From Streptomyces sp. ISL-98 (GTDB taxonomy: Bacteria > Actinomycetota > Actinomycetes > Streptomycetales > Streptomycetaceae), in contig NZ_JAGGPB010000013.1 in assembly GCF_018614055.1 (NCBI RefSeq), positions 124,001-188,000 of the forward strand: DNA of 64,000 nucleotides, read 5' to 3'. The position numbers and the translations under genes were made by a program. The first letter of the stretch is position 1, and each line of letters starts with the position of its first letter. The notes under the pieces are model-generated. The model did no database searches. It was given only the letters and a program-made list of their open reading frames with translations, and was not told where the DNA came from. Positions 16,940 through 25,629 of the stretch are shown one piece after another.

Positions 16940-18200
16940 GGGCGGCCTCCCCCTCGTGGAATTCCCTCTCGCGCCAGTCGTCGGGCAGCAGGTGGTCGAG
17001 TACGTCGTCGACGGTCACCGCGCCGAGCAGAGAGCCGCCCTCGTCCACCACGGGTGCCGCGACCATGTTGTACGCCGCTAGGTAGCTCGTCACGGCGGGC
17101 AGTGGGGTGCCGGGCGACAGTGGCGGCAGATCGGACTCCACGATCGAGCTGACCAGCGTGAACGGCGGCTCCCGCAGCATCCGTTGGAAGTGCACCGTCC
17201 CCAGGTACTTGCCCGTCGGCGTCTCGTCCGGCGGCCGGCACACGTACACCTGCGCGGCGAGAGCGGGCGACAGGTCCTGCTGCCGTACGCGCGCCAGGGC
17301 GTCCGCGACCGTCGCGTCGGGGCGCAGCACGATCGGCTCGGTCGTCATCAGACCGCCCGCGGTCCGCTCCTCGTACGAGAGCAGCCGCCGCACATCGGCC
17401 GCGTCGTCCGGCCGCATCAGCGTCAGCAGCCGCTCCTGGTCCTCCTCGGACAGCTCGGACAGCAGGTCGGCGGCGTCGTCCGGATCCATCGCCTCCAGTA
17501 CGTCCGCGGCCCGCTCCTCCTTGAGCTTGCCGAGGATCTCCACCTGGTCGTCGTCGGGCAGCTCTTCGAGTACGTCGGCGAGCCGGTCGTCGTCGAGGGC
17601 GGCAGCCACCTCGGCGCGGCGTTTCGGGGTCAGGTGGTGCAGGGCGTTGGCGAGGTCGGCGGGGCGCAGCTGCTCGAAGGTGGCCAGCAGGCTCTCCGCG
17701 CCCTGTCCGTGCTCCTCCAGGGAGAAGCCGGTGACGGCCGACCACTCCACGGTCAGGGTCTCGCCGCGGCGCCGCAGCGCGCCGCCCTTGCCCTTGCGTA
17801 CGAAGACCTTGTCGATCTCCCACTCGCGGCGGGCGGGCAGCTGCACGATCGACACGTCCAGGACCGTGACCTCCTCGCCGCCGTCCACGAGGCGGACCCG
17901 GCGGTCGAGGAGCTCGCCGAGGACCAGGCGTTCGGTCGGGCGCTGCTCGAAGCGGCGCATGTTGACGACGCCGGTCGTGATGACCTGCCCCGACTCGACG
18001 CCGGTGATCCGGGTCATGGGGAGGAAGATCCGCCGCCGGCTGACCACCTCGACGACCATGCCGAGCAGCCGCGGCGGCCGGCGGCCGACGCGCAGCATCG
18101 CCACGAGGTCGCGCACCCGGCCGACCTGGTCTCCGTTGGGGTCGAAGACCGCGACGCCCGCGAGGTGCGAGACGAAGATCCGGGGGGCGCCTGATGGCAT
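16929..18200 (-). CDS. MgtE intracellular-domain/CBS/PRC protein without membrane channel
   Basis: The predicted protein has 423 residues and no transmembrane helices. An N-terminal PRC-barrel-like part (VFDPNGDQVGRVRDLVAML) is followed by an MgtE N domain: LADVLEELPDDDQVEILGKL, then repeated DPDDAADLL and RPDDAADVR helices. Two CBS motifs follow (AGGLMTTEPIVLRPDATV and VAAPVVDEGGSLLGAVTVDDVLDHL). MgtE Mg2+ channels gate through exactly these domains, but the five-helix channel is absent, so this is a soluble Mg-sensor-like protein, similar to Rv1232c. ATG 18200 has a perfect GGGAGG site. The open frame extends to 19115, but that part is shadow. Confidence 0.88.
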   Translation of the reverse strand: MPSGAPRIFVSHLAGVAVFDPNGDQVGRVRDLVAMLRVGRRPPRLLGMVVEVVSRRRIFLPMTRITGVESGQVITTGVVNMRRFEQRPTERLVLGELLDRRVRLVDGGEEVTVLDVSIVQLPARREWEIDKVFVRKGKGGALRRRGETLTVEWSAVTGFSLEEHGQGAESLLATFEQLRPADLANALHHLTPKRRAEVAAALDDDRLADVLEELPDDDQVEILGKLKEERAADVLEAMDPDDAADLLSELSEEDQERLLTLMRPDDAADVRRLLSYEERTAGGLMTTEPIVLRPDATVADALARVRQQDLSPALAAQVYVCRPPDETPTGKYLGTVHFQRMLREPPFTLVSSIVESDLPPLSPGTPLPAVTSYLAAYNMVAAPVVDEGGSLLGAVTVDDVLDHLLPDDWREREFHEGEAARGH

Positions 18201-18346
18201 ATGGTGCGCCTCCCTATGTCTGCAAATAAGGCCGGATAACGGGTTCAGGCTAGCCCGTACCGGTCCACACCGCTCCCAACAGGCATCCGGACGGCTCCCT
18301 TCCGGGTGATGTGCACGACACAGGTACGCTGCCTGCTGCCACCCCG

Positions 18347-18374
18347 GACACCCGCATGAGGACACCCGCATGAG
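18347..18374 (+). repeat. Perfect 14-bp tandem duplication over the lipoprotein start
   Basis: Bases 18347-18360 are repeated exactly at 18361-18374. Each copy has an ATG; the first opens a five-codon frame that stops in the second copy, overlapping the true start as ATGA. Confidence 0.9.
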
Positions 18375-19167
18375 AGGCAGTGCGTTTGTGACTGCATTTC
18401 CCCCGGCCGCCCGAGCCCGCCTCCGCCGGGCCGCACTCCTGGGCCTTGTGTGCGCCGGGCTCACCGCGTCGCTCACGGCGTGCGCGGAGGAACCGGATCC
18501 GGACCAGGGAACCAACGGGGTGGGGAAGCTCTCCGCCACCGCCATTGAAGGCAAGGCGCGGGCGGCGGCGGGCCGCGCGGAAGCGGTACATCTCTCGGGC
18601 ACGGTCGTCAGCAAGGGGCGCTCGTACAAGCTCAATATGCGCCTCAAGGAGGACGGCGGCACGGGCTCCGTCACCTCCAAGGGCAGCGCCTTCGAGCTGC
18701 TGCGCATCGACGACGAGCTGTTCATGAAGGCCGGCGCCGACTTCTGGGACCACGAGGAGGCGGGGTCGGCGGAGCCGACCGACCCCGACAAGGGGGCCGC
18801 GGGCAAGCTGGAAGACAAGTACGTGAAGGTGCCGGACGACGACCCCGTGTACGACCAGCTGCGCGGCTTCACCGACAAGGACGTCCTGCTCGACGGGCTG
18901 CTGGGGCTGCACGGCAAGCTGGCCAAGGGCGGGCGCGCGACTGTGGGCGGCGTCCGCACGATCGAGGTCACCGGCGGCGCATCGGGTGAGGGCGGCAGGC
19001 TCGCCGTCTCGCTGATGGGTACGCCGTATCCGCTGAAGCTGGAGCGGGCGGGTGGGGCGGGTGTGGTGAGGCTCGCCGAGTGGGACGAGGACTTCGCGCT
19101 GGAGGCGCCGGGCAAGGACGAGACCGTCGACTACGGCGGCCAGCTCCCGAAAACGTCGAACGGCTGA
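18370..19167 (+). CDS. Putative lipoprotein
   Basis: The predicted protein has 265 residues. The signal peptide ends in a lipobox (AGLTASLTACAEE), with lipidated Cys near residue 39. The mature part starts with an acidic, disordered linker. A beta-rich domain follows (AVHLSGTVVSKGRSYKLNMRL, then GTGSVTSKGSAFELLRIDDEL). This resembles the LppX/LprG-like lipid-binding fold common in actinobacterial lipoproteins, but the match is structural impression only. ATG 18370 lies in a 14-bp tandem duplication that also creates an ATG 14 bases upstream. The gene is divergent from the MgtE-like gene. Confidence 0.8.
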   Translation: MRGSAFVTAFPPAARARLRRAALLGLVCAGLTASLTACAEEPDPDQGTNGVGKLSATAIEGKARAAAGRAEAVHLSGTVVSKGRSYKLNMRLKEDGGTGSVTSKGSAFELLRIDDELFMKAGADFWDHEEAGSAEPTDPDKGAAGKLEDKYVKVPDDDPVYDQLRGFTDKDVLLDGLLGLHGKLAKGGRATVGGVRTIEVTGGASGEGGRLAVSLMGTPYPLKLERAGGAGVVRLAEWDEDFALEAPGKDETVDYGGQLPKTSNG

Positions 19168-19248
19168 GCGGAGCGGCGTTGCGCGGCGGGTGGGTGCGGG
19201 TGCGCGGTGCCGTGCGGGTAGGTGAACAGGCCCGTCGCAGGCGACGCC

Positions 19249-19782
19249 CTAGCGCTTTGCGCGTCGCTTCAGCAGTAGCCGCGGCAGCCCCGCCGGCATC
19301 GGCATCCGCGTCGTCGCCGTCGTCGGCAACGGCGTCGCCGACAGCGACCCGTCCGGCAGCTGCCCCGCCACCTCCCGCGGCTCCAGCCGCAGTACGCGGC
19401 ACTCCCGCCCCCACCGCTCCGTCATCTGCTCCGCGTCGGGCGCGTTCAGGCGCTTGCCCTTGAGCTCGGCGACCGCCGCCTCCCACTCCTCGGTCCCGGC
19501 TGCGTGCTCGGTGACGGTGGCCGTCCAGGCGACGAGCCGGCCGCCCTTGTCCTTGCTGCGTACGGTCACTTCGGCGGTCCCGCCGTCGGCCAGCCCGGGG
19601 AACGGCTGCTCACCGGGGCCGTCCCCGACGACGTACGCGGCGCCGTCGTGCCACACGTGCCAGAGCGACCGGGCGGGGCCCGTGCCCTGTACCCAGATCA
19701 GCCCGGACTTCTTGGTGGCCTCCTCGACGAGGGCCTGGTCGAGGAACGTCTGCGGCGCGGGCGTCTGCGGCATGGGCGTCAT
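19249..19782 (-). CDS. Conserved hypothetical protein, possible flavin-split-barrel fold
   Basis: The predicted protein has 177 residues. The segment KKSGLIWVQGTGPARSLWHV followed by GAAYVVGDGPGEQP and AEVTVRSKDKGGRLVAWTA has the strand pattern of pyridoxamine-oxidase-like split barrels. No clear FMN or F420 motif is present. The C-terminus is Pro/Thr-rich and ends in a basic LLLKRRAKR tail. ATG 19782 is the start, with no strong ribosome site. It is convergent with the lipoprotein gene and divergent from the exporter gene. The function is unknown. Confidence 0.65.
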   Translation of the reverse strand: MTPMPQTPAPQTFLDQALVEEATKKSGLIWVQGTGPARSLWHVWHDGAAYVVGDGPGEQPFPGLADGGTAEVTVRSKDKGGRLVAWTATVTEHAAGTEEWEAAVAELKGKRLNAPDAEQMTERWGRECRVLRLEPREVAGQLPDGSLSATPLPTTATTRMPMPAGLPRLLLKRRAKR

Positions 19783-19859
19783 GAGTCAAAGCCTAGGCCC
19801 AGAGCGTCCCCAGTGCCCCGACAGTTCCGTCATCGCACTACACCCCTTACCGTGAGCCC

Positions 19860-20783
19860 GTGCCCGCAACAGCCAGCCGCACCGACGGCAAACCCAGCGC
19901 ACCGAGTGCTCCGCCCGCCGCGCCCCGTATCGACCTCGTGCTGCTCGGCGTCGCCGTCGCCAGCGTCTCGTTCTCGGCGCCGCTCATCGCCGCCACCGCG
20001 GCGCCCGCGCTCGCCATCGCGTTCTGGCGCAACGCCATGGCGGTCGGCGTACTGACCCCCGTGGCGCTGCTCAAGCACCGTGCCGAGCTGCGCCGCATCG
20101 GGCGCAGGCCGCTGCTGCTCGCCGTCGCAGCCGGGGCGCTGCTCGCCCTGCACTTCGGGCTCTGGCTGCCCAGCCTGCGCATGACCTCGGTCGCGTCCTC
20201 GACCGCGCTCTGCACCACCACACCGATCTGGACGACGATCCTCCTGCGCATACGGGGCCACCGGCCGCCCCGCATGGTGTGGGCCGGGACCCTGCTCGCC
20301 GTCGCGGGCGTGGTCATCCTGACCGGCGTCGACATGACCCTCTCGCCCCGCGCGCTCGCGGGCGACGCGCTCGCGCTCGGCGGCGGCATCGCGGCCGCCG
20401 GATACGTCCTGCTCGGGGCCGAGGTGCGGCGGACCGTGAGCACGACGGCGTACACCTACATCTGCTACTCCACGACCGCGCTGGTACTGCTGGCGACCTG
20501 CCTGGTGGCGGGCGCCGACCTCGGCGGGTACAGCGCCACCACCTGGCTCCAGCTGGCCGCGCTCACCGCCGCCGCCCAGCTCCTCGGCCACTCGCTCCTC
20601 AACCGCGTCGTGAGCACCCTGGGCCCCTCCGTCACCTCGACGGCGATTCTGCTGGAGACCCCGGGCGCCGCCCTGATCGCCGCGCTGTGGCTGGGGCAGC
20701 AGCCGCCGATGGCCGCCTACCCCGCCCTGGTGGTGATCCTGGCCGGCCTCGCGCTCGTCGTCAGAGCCAGCCGTTCCGCTTGA
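19860..20783 (+). CDS. EamA/DMT-superfamily exporter
   Basis: The predicted protein has 307 residues and about ten transmembrane helices arranged as two EamA repeats. Characteristic elements are IAFWRNAMAVGVL in repeat 1, SVASSTALCTTTPIWTTIL, and STLGPSVTSTAILLETPGAAL in repeat 2. Members export metabolites or amino acids; the substrate is not predictable. GTG 19860 follows TACCGT (19848-19853) by six bases, a leaderless arrangement. The 3' end overlaps the convergent corA gene by 23 bases. Confidence 0.88.
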   Translation: MPATASRTDGKPSAPSAPPAAPRIDLVLLGVAVASVSFSAPLIAATAAPALAIAFWRNAMAVGVLTPVALLKHRAELRRIGRRPLLLAVAAGALLALHFGLWLPSLRMTSVASSTALCTTTPIWTTILLRIRGHRPPRMVWAGTLLAVAGVVILTGVDMTLSPRALAGDALALGGGIAAAGYVLLGAEVRRTVSTTAYTYICYSTTALVLLATCLVAGADLGGYSATTWLQLAALTAAAQLLGHSLLNRVVSTLGPSVTSTAILLETPGAALIAALWLGQQPPMAAYPALVVILAGLALVVRASRSA

Positions 20784-21876
20784 GCGTGCGGTGGATGGTG
20801 ACACAGACGACGACGATGGAGCCGAGGACCAGCGGATAGCCGTACCGCCAGTGCAGCTCCGGCATGTGGTCGAAGTTCATGCCGTAGACGCCGCAGATCA
20901 TCGTCGGTACGGCGACGATCGCCGCCCAGGACGTGATCTTGCGCATGTCCTCGTTCTGGGCGACGGTCGCCTGCGCGAGGTTGGCCTGGAGGATCGAGTT
21001 CAGCAACTCGTCGAAGCCGACGACCTGTTCGTGCACGCGCGCCAGGTGGTCGGCGACGTCACGGAAGTACTTCTGGATGTCCGGGTCGACCAGCCGCATC
21101 GGCCGCTCGCTGAGCTGCTGCATCGGCCGCAGCAGCGGCGCGACGGCCCGCTTGAACTCAAGAACTTCCCTCTTGAGCTGGTAGATCCGCCCCGCGTCCG
21201 AGCCGCGCGGACTCCCTTTGGCGGGCGCGGAGAAGACATCGATCTCGACCTCGTCGATGTCGTCCTGCACGGCGGCCGCGACCGCGATGTACCCGTCGAC
21301 GACATGGTCGGAGATGGAATGCAGCACCGCCGAGGGCCCCTTGGAGAGCAGCTCCGGGTCGTCCTGGAGGCGGTGGCGCAGCGCGCGCAGCGAGCCCTTG
21401 CCGCCGTGCCGCACGGTGATGACGAAGTCCTTGCCGGTGAAGCACATGACTTCGCCGGTCTCCACGACCTCGCTGGTGGCGGTCAGTTCGGCGTGGTCGA
21501 CGTAGTGGATCGTCTTGAAGACGGTGAAGAGAGTGTCGTCGTACCGCTCCAGCTTGGGCCGCTGATGCGCGTGTACGGCGTCCTCGACCGCCAGCGGGTG
21601 CAGCCCGAACTCGGCCGCGATACCGGCGAATTCGGCCTCGGTCGGCTCGTGCAGACCGATCCAGGCGAAGCCGCCGCCCTCCCGGACGCGGATCATCGCC
21701 TCGTGCGGAGTCAGGCACTCCGCGTCCTTCACCCGACGGCCGTCGCGGTAGACCGCGCAGTCGACGACCGCGCTGCTCGCCGACGGGTCGCGGGTGTTGT
21801 CGTAACTGCTGTACACAGTGCTGCTCTTGCGCAGGGACGGACGGACCGCTGCGCGCAGGTCACGGATCATCGACAT
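20761..21876 (-). CDS. corA: CorA-family Mg/Co transporter
   Basis: The predicted protein has 371 residues. The large N-terminal cytoplasmic domain includes AWIGLHEPTEAEF, HPLAVEDAVHAHQRPKLE and FRDVADHLARVHEQV. The two C-terminal membrane helices are separated by the signature YGMNFDHMPELHW loop (GMN motif), which is the selectivity filter of CorA channels. ATG 21876 has a GAAGGAG site, whereas the open frame reaches 22017 without one. The last 23 bases overlap the exporter gene on the other strand. No known Mg riboswitch was recognised upstream. Confidence 0.92.
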   Translation of the reverse strand: MSMIRDLRAAVRPSLRKSSTVYSSYDNTRDPSASSAVVDCAVYRDGRRVKDAECLTPHEAMIRVREGGGFAWIGLHEPTEAEFAGIAAEFGLHPLAVEDAVHAHQRPKLERYDDTLFTVFKTIHYVDHAELTATSEVVETGEVMCFTGKDFVITVRHGGKGSLRALRHRLQDDPELLSKGPSAVLHSISDHVVDGYIAVAAAVQDDIDEVEIDVFSAPAKGSPRGSDAGRIYQLKREVLEFKRAVAPLLRPMQQLSERPMRLVDPDIQKYFRDVADHLARVHEQVVGFDELLNSILQANLAQATVAQNEDMRKITSWAAIVAVPTMICGVYGMNFDHMPELHWRYGYPLVLGSIVVVCVTIHRTLKRNGWL

Positions 21877-22345
21877 GGCGGGCTCCTTCACGGAGAAGCC
21901 GTCTGCGAGGCGTGGCACTGCCCGGAATGGAGACGTGCGGGCCACAGCGCTGGGGCTCCGTACGTCGGCAAAGCGGGCGGCACCGCAAAGACGCGGTGAC
22001 GGCGTTCGCTCAGACACGGATCAGGCAAATATCGAGTGCTCTTCCGTCGCGCGAAATGCCGTGAGCCCCGTAGGTTTCACCGGTTGGCGGCCGGGTACGA
22101 AGGGCTTCAGGCCCCGGGGGACACAGGCTGTACAGGCTGTGCGGAAGAGCGGCTGGTACTGCCGGGTCGACTTCGATCCACCGCAGCCCCACCTCCTCCG
22201 GCCGGTCCCCCGTGGGGGATGACGTGATGTCGGGGCTCGAAAGCCACGCTTCTGCGTGCTGCCCTGACCAGCGGCCAAGAGTATCAGCCCACTGTTGTGT
22301 CAAGCCCTGCCTTTGCCCGTTCCATACGCGACCTATGCTCGCGGT
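21877..22345. other. 469-bp region without a supported gene, upstream of corA
   Basis: The gap between divergent corA and the suppressor-of-fused-like gene has no credible reading frame. It contains an exact 9-bp tandem, ACAGGCTGT, at 22123-22131 and 22132-22140, and a short TCCCCC/GGGGGA hairpin near 22206-22219. It may hold a regulated corA leader, which is inference. TATGCT at 22334-22339 is the likely -10 of the rightward gene. Confidence 0.4.
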
Positions 22346-22930
22346 ATGGGAGATGTTCTTGCGCTGGTAGAAGCCCGGTTGCGTACGACTCTGGGTGAAC
22401 CGGACGCGCGCGCCGCCGTTACGTTCCTCGGTACGGACCGAGTGGAGGTACTGCGGTTCGTGGACGGTGATGTCGTCCGCTACGCCACTCTCGGCATGTC
22501 GGCGCGGCCGATGGCCGACCCCAACGACGTCGTCGCCGACCCGGTGAAGGGCCCGCGCGCCGAGCTGGTCCTGTCGGTACGGGCAGGGGTCGCCGACACC
22601 GACAAGGTGCTGCGCCCGCTCGCGGTCCTCGCCGCCTCCCCGCAGGTCGAGGGCGTCATCGTGGACGCGGGCGCCTCGCTCGACCTCGGTGAACCGCTGT
22701 GGCCGGGGGCGCCGTTCAGTTCCGTACTGGTCGCGGAGTCCGGCGGCCTGATCGAGGACCTCGAACTGGACGCCCCCATGGAGCCGGTGCGCTTTCTGCC
22801 GCTGCTGCCGATGACGCCGAACGAAGCCGCGTGGAAGCGGGTCAAGGGCGCACAGGAGCTGCAGGAGCGCTGGCTGGCGCACGGCACGGACCTGCGCGAC
22901 CCGGTGCGTGCGTCCGTACCCCTCGACTGA
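22346..22930 (+). CDS. Suppressor-of-fused-domain protein
   Basis: The predicted protein has 194 residues. Visible segments are RVEVLRFVDGDVVRYATLGM, GPRAELVLSVRAG, a PFSSVLVAESGG motif and VRFLPLLPMTPNEAAWKRVKG. This order matches bacterial SUFU-like domains, which occur in contact-dependent immunity proteins and as stand-alone actinobacterial proteins of unknown role. ATG 22346 lies six bases after TATGCT and has no ribosome site, so the transcript is probably leaderless. Upstream in-frame codons to 22295 are within the promoter. Confidence 0.75.
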   Translation: MGDVLALVEARLRTTLGEPDARAAVTFLGTDRVEVLRFVDGDVVRYATLGMSARPMADPNDVVADPVKGPRAELVLSVRAGVADTDKVLRPLAVLAASPQVEGVIVDAGASLDLGEPLWPGAPFSSVLVAESGGLIEDLELDAPMEPVRFLPLLPMTPNEAAWKRVKGAQELQERWLAHGTDLRDPVRASVPLD

Positions 22931-23003
22931 TTTCCGGTGGGGCACGCTGCGGACGGGTGATCGTCCTTGACGCGAGGACGGCCGGGGAGGACCGTTGGGC
23001 TCT

Positions 23004-23642
23004 ATGAGGGGCGAACCCAGTTGCCCGAAGTGTGGTGGCCGGGTCAGGGCGCCCGGTCTTTTTGCCGACTCCTGGCAGTGCGACATCCACGGCATTGTGC
23101 ACCCGCTGCAACCCGTGGTCCCACCCAGCGTCGAGGCCCTCACCGTGGCGGTGAAGCGTGCCAAGGTCCCGGTGTGGATGCCCTGGCCGCTGCCTGTCGG
23201 CTGGCTGTTCACCGGGGTGGCCAGCGCCGGCGACGACCGCGGTGGCTCGCGCGCCACCGCCGTCGCCTGCTCCGGACCGGGACCACTGGGCGGTATAGGT
23301 GAGCTGCTGCTGGTCGCCGAGGAGCTCGGGGTCGGCCTCGGCGCACGCTATGCGGGCGTGAACGGACCGGACCCCGGCACGTACATCAACATGGAGAAGG
23401 CGCCGCAGGTCAAGGTTCTGGCAGCGGGCCGGCCCACGCCGCTGTGGCATGTGTCCGGTACGCCCGACGACAGAGCGGTCTTCGCGGGCGAGGCGTGCGG
23501 ACTGTGGCTCTGGGCGGTCGTCTGGCCGGAACAGTCGGGCCTGATCATGTACGACGAGCTGGTGCTGACCGATGTGCGCGAGGCGGGTGCGGAGGTCGAC
23601 CTGGTGCCGTGCGGGGCGCTGTCGCCGCGGATCCTCTCCTGA
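23004..23642 (+). CDS. Conserved Streptomyces protein with N-terminal zinc ribbon
   Basis: The predicted protein has 212 residues. The N-terminus EPSCPKCGGRVRAPG with a later WQCDIHG gives a Cys-x2-Cys...Cys-x2-His zinc ribbon. The rest has mixed alpha/beta character (TVAVKRAKVPVWMPWPLP, TYINMEKAPQVKVLA, GEACGLWLWAVVWPEQSG). It matches a family found throughout Streptomyces with no known function (DUF6758-like, from memory). ATG 23004 is used. A TTG at 22995 lies only four bases after GGAGG, so initiation is ambiguous by three codons. Confidence 0.72.
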   Translation: MRGEPSCPKCGGRVRAPGLFADSWQCDIHGIVHPLQPVVPPSVEALTVAVKRAKVPVWMPWPLPVGWLFTGVASAGDDRGGSRATAVACSGPGPLGGIGELLLVAEELGVGLGARYAGVNGPDPGTYINMEKAPQVKVLAAGRPTPLWHVSGTPDDRAVFAGEACGLWLWAVVWPEQSGLIMYDELVLTDVREAGAEVDLVPCGALSPRILS

Positions 23643-23764
23643 CCCGGTGCACCGCGTGCTGAGCTGGGGCTGACCGCGTGCTGACCGTGCTGACCCGGGG
23701 GTGTTCGATTCCCGGCTATCCTTGAGCGTCCCCCCTGTCCCGCCGAGCCCCGGAGTCACGCGTC

Positions 23765-24640
23765 GTGCGCATTGATCTGCACACCCACTCCACGGCTTCG
23801 GACGGCACGGACACCCCGGCCGAGCTGGTGCGCAACGCTGCCGCGGCCGGACTCGACGTCGTGGCGCTGACCGACCACGACTCGGTACGCGGCCACGCCG
23901 AGGCGATCGCCGCACTCTCAGCGCTCTCGACGGGGCTGACCCTCGTCACCGGCGCCGAGCTCTCCTGCCGCATCGACGGCATCGGGCTGCACATGCTGGC
24001 GTACCTCTTCGACCCCGACGAGCCCGAGCTGGCGCGCGAGCGCGAACTGGTGCGGGACGACCGGGTGCCGCGTGCGCGGGGCATGGTCGTCAAGCTCCAG
24101 GAACTCGGTGTTCCGGTCGAGTGGGAGCAGGTGGCCCGTATCGCCGGAGACGGATCGGTCGGCCGCCCGCACATCGCGTCCGCGCTGGTCGAGCTCGGCG
24201 TCGTCAAGACGGTCTCCGACGCCTTCACGCCCGACTGGCTCGCCAACGGAGGCCGTGCGTACGTCGAGAAGCACGAGCTCGACCCCTTCGACGCGATCCG
24301 CCTCGTCAAGGCGGCCGGCGGAGTCACCGTCTTCGCGCACCCCGGCGCCGCCAAGCGCGGAGAGACCGTCCCCGAGAGCGCCATAGCGGCCCTGTCCGCC
24401 GCCGGTCTCGACGGGATCGAGGTCGACCACATGGACCACGACGAGCCCACCCGCGCGCGGATGCGCGCCCTCGCCGCCGAGCTCGGCCTGCTGCCCACGG
24501 GCTCCAGCGACTACCACGGCAGCCGCAAGACCGTACGGCTCGGGGAGTTCACCACGGACCCCGAGATCTACGGCGAGATCACGCGGCGCGCGACCGGCGC
24601 GTTCCCGGTGCCCGGCGCGGGCGGAAGCGCCCGCCCGTAA
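23765..24640 (+). CDS. PHP-domain phosphoesterase (TrpH/RNase AM-like)
   Basis: The 291-residue protein carries all PHP metal motifs: MRIDLHTHSTASDG, LTDHDSVRG, TGAELSCRIDGIGLHMLAY, TVFAHPGAAKRG and LPTGSSDYHG. The family hydrolyses phosphoesters. Close homologues act on 3',5'-nucleoside bisphosphates and on 5'-RNA ends, so a role in RNA turnover or pAp degradation is plausible. GTG 23765 begins exactly at the PHP motif. It is probably co-oriented with, but not coupled to, the MarC gene 80 bases later. Confidence 0.88.
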   Translation: MRIDLHTHSTASDGTDTPAELVRNAAAAGLDVVALTDHDSVRGHAEAIAALSALSTGLTLVTGAELSCRIDGIGLHMLAYLFDPDEPELARERELVRDDRVPRARGMVVKLQELGVPVEWEQVARIAGDGSVGRPHIASALVELGVVKTVSDAFTPDWLANGGRAYVEKHELDPFDAIRLVKAAGGVTVFAHPGAAKRGETVPESAIAALSAAGLDGIEVDHMDHDEPTRARMRALAAELGLLPTGSSDYHGSRKTVRLGEFTTDPEIYGEITRRATGAFPVPGAGGSARP

Positions 24641-24719
24641 GCCACGCTCCTCACTGCGGCGCTCGTCATCGCAGCGCCACCTCATTTTCTGTACGACCCT
24701 CTTCTCGCAAGGCCTCACT

Positions 24720-25325
24720 GTGCTCGACTTTGCCGTTTTCGGATCCCTCTTTCTCACGCTTTTCGTGATTATGGACCCCCCTGGGATCACCCCGATCTTC
24801 CTTGGCCTGACCTCGGGCCGACCTGCCAAGGTGCAGCGCCGGATGGCCTGGCAGGCCGTCGCCGTCGCGTTCGGCGTCATCGCCGTCTTCGGCGTGCTCG
24901 GCCAGCAGATCCTCGACTACCTGCACGTCTCCGTCCCCGCCCTCATGATCGCGGGCGGTCTGCTGCTCCTGCTCATCGCGCTCGACCTGCTCACCGGCAA
25001 GACCGACGAGCCGACGCAGACCAAGGACGTCAACGTCGCCCTCGTACCGCTGGGCATGCCGCTGCTCGCCGGGCCCGGCGCGATCGTGTCCGTGATCCTG
25101 GCGGTGCAGCACGCGGACAACGTCACGGCGCAGGTCTCCGTCTGGGCGGCGATCGTCGCCATGCACGTCGTCCTGTGGCTGACGATGCGCTACTCGCTGC
25201 TGATCATCCGGGTGATCAAGGACGGCGGTGTGGTCCTGGTGACGCGGCTCGCCGGCATGATGCTCTCCGCGATCGCGGTGCAGCAGATCATCAACGGTGT
25301 CACCCAGGTCATCCAGAACAGCTGA
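24720..25325 (+). CDS. MarC-family integral membrane protein
   Basis: The predicted protein has 201 residues and six hydrophobic segments. Family motifs are FVIMDPPGITPIFLGLTSG near the N-terminus, the central VALVPLGMPLLAGPGAIVSV and VVLVTRLAGMMLSAIAVQQI at the end. MarC proteins were once linked to antibiotic resistance, a link later withdrawn; their function is unknown. GTG 24720 is the start. A strong terminator follows. Confidence 0.88.
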   Translation: MLDFAVFGSLFLTLFVIMDPPGITPIFLGLTSGRPAKVQRRMAWQAVAVAFGVIAVFGVLGQQILDYLHVSVPALMIAGGLLLLLIALDLLTGKTDEPTQTKDVNVALVPLGMPLLAGPGAIVSVILAVQHADNVTAQVSVWAAIVAMHVVLWLTMRYSLLIIRVIKDGGVVLVTRLAGMMLSAIAVQQIINGVTQVIQNS

Positions 25326-25338
25326 CCCGGAACAGCAC

Positions 25339-25371
25339 AGCGCCCCCGTACGCAATCGGTACGGGGGCGCT
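25339..25371. terminator. Bidirectional terminator after marC-like gene
   Basis: A perfect 13-bp stem pairs 25339-25351 with 25359-25371 around a 7-base loop. A T-rich TTCCTCTT tract follows on the plus strand. It also lies just past the stop of the convergent 50-residue gene. Confidence 0.85.
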
Positions 25372-25392
25372 TCCTCTTCAACGGCGAACGCG

Positions 25393-25545
25393 TTACGAAG
25401 CCGAGGTCTCGGCCGGGCGGATGTAGATGCGCTGGCCGATCGAGGCGGCCTGCTGCACGATCCGGTTGACGGAGGCGGCGTCCACGACGGTGCTGTCAAC
25501 GGCGGAGCCGTCGACGTCGTCCAGGCGCATGATCTCGAAGCGCAA
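25393..25545 (-). CDS. Conserved 50-residue Streptomyces protein with SigR-type promoter
   Basis: The small frame starts at TTG 25545 after a GGGAGAAG ribosome site and ends at TAA 25393. It begins MRFEIMRLDDVDGSAVDS, continues VVDAASVNRIVQQAASIG and ends QRIYIRPAETSAS. Near-identical small proteins occur across Streptomyces (from memory), which supports coding. Pattern: beta strand, acidic turn, amphipathic helix, beta strand; no Cys, so it is not itself a thiol sensor. An exact SigR-type promoter lies about 75 bases upstream of the start (25656-25630). The function is unknown. Confidence 0.8.
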   Translation of the reverse strand: MRFEIMRLDDVDGSAVDSTVVDAASVNRIVQQAASIGQRIYIRPAETSAS

Positions 25546-25629
25546 GGCTTCTCCCTTCGTCTGATCCTCCTGCTGGAGAACTATGTGTGGGAACGCGAGG
25601 CCGGGTGCCGCGCGTTCTCTAAGGGTTAC

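Noticed and set aside
18201..19115. N-terminal extension of the MgtE/CBS frame
   Set aside because: It lies antisense to the lipoprotein gene, and a perfect ribosome site precedes ATG 18200.
20791..21999. 402-codon plus-strand frame over corA
   Set aside because: Antisense shadow of a clear CorA with GMN motif.
22021..22278. 85-codon minus-strand frame upstream of corA
   Set aside because: No ribosome site and atypical composition (RHPPRGTGRRRW); probably non-coding.
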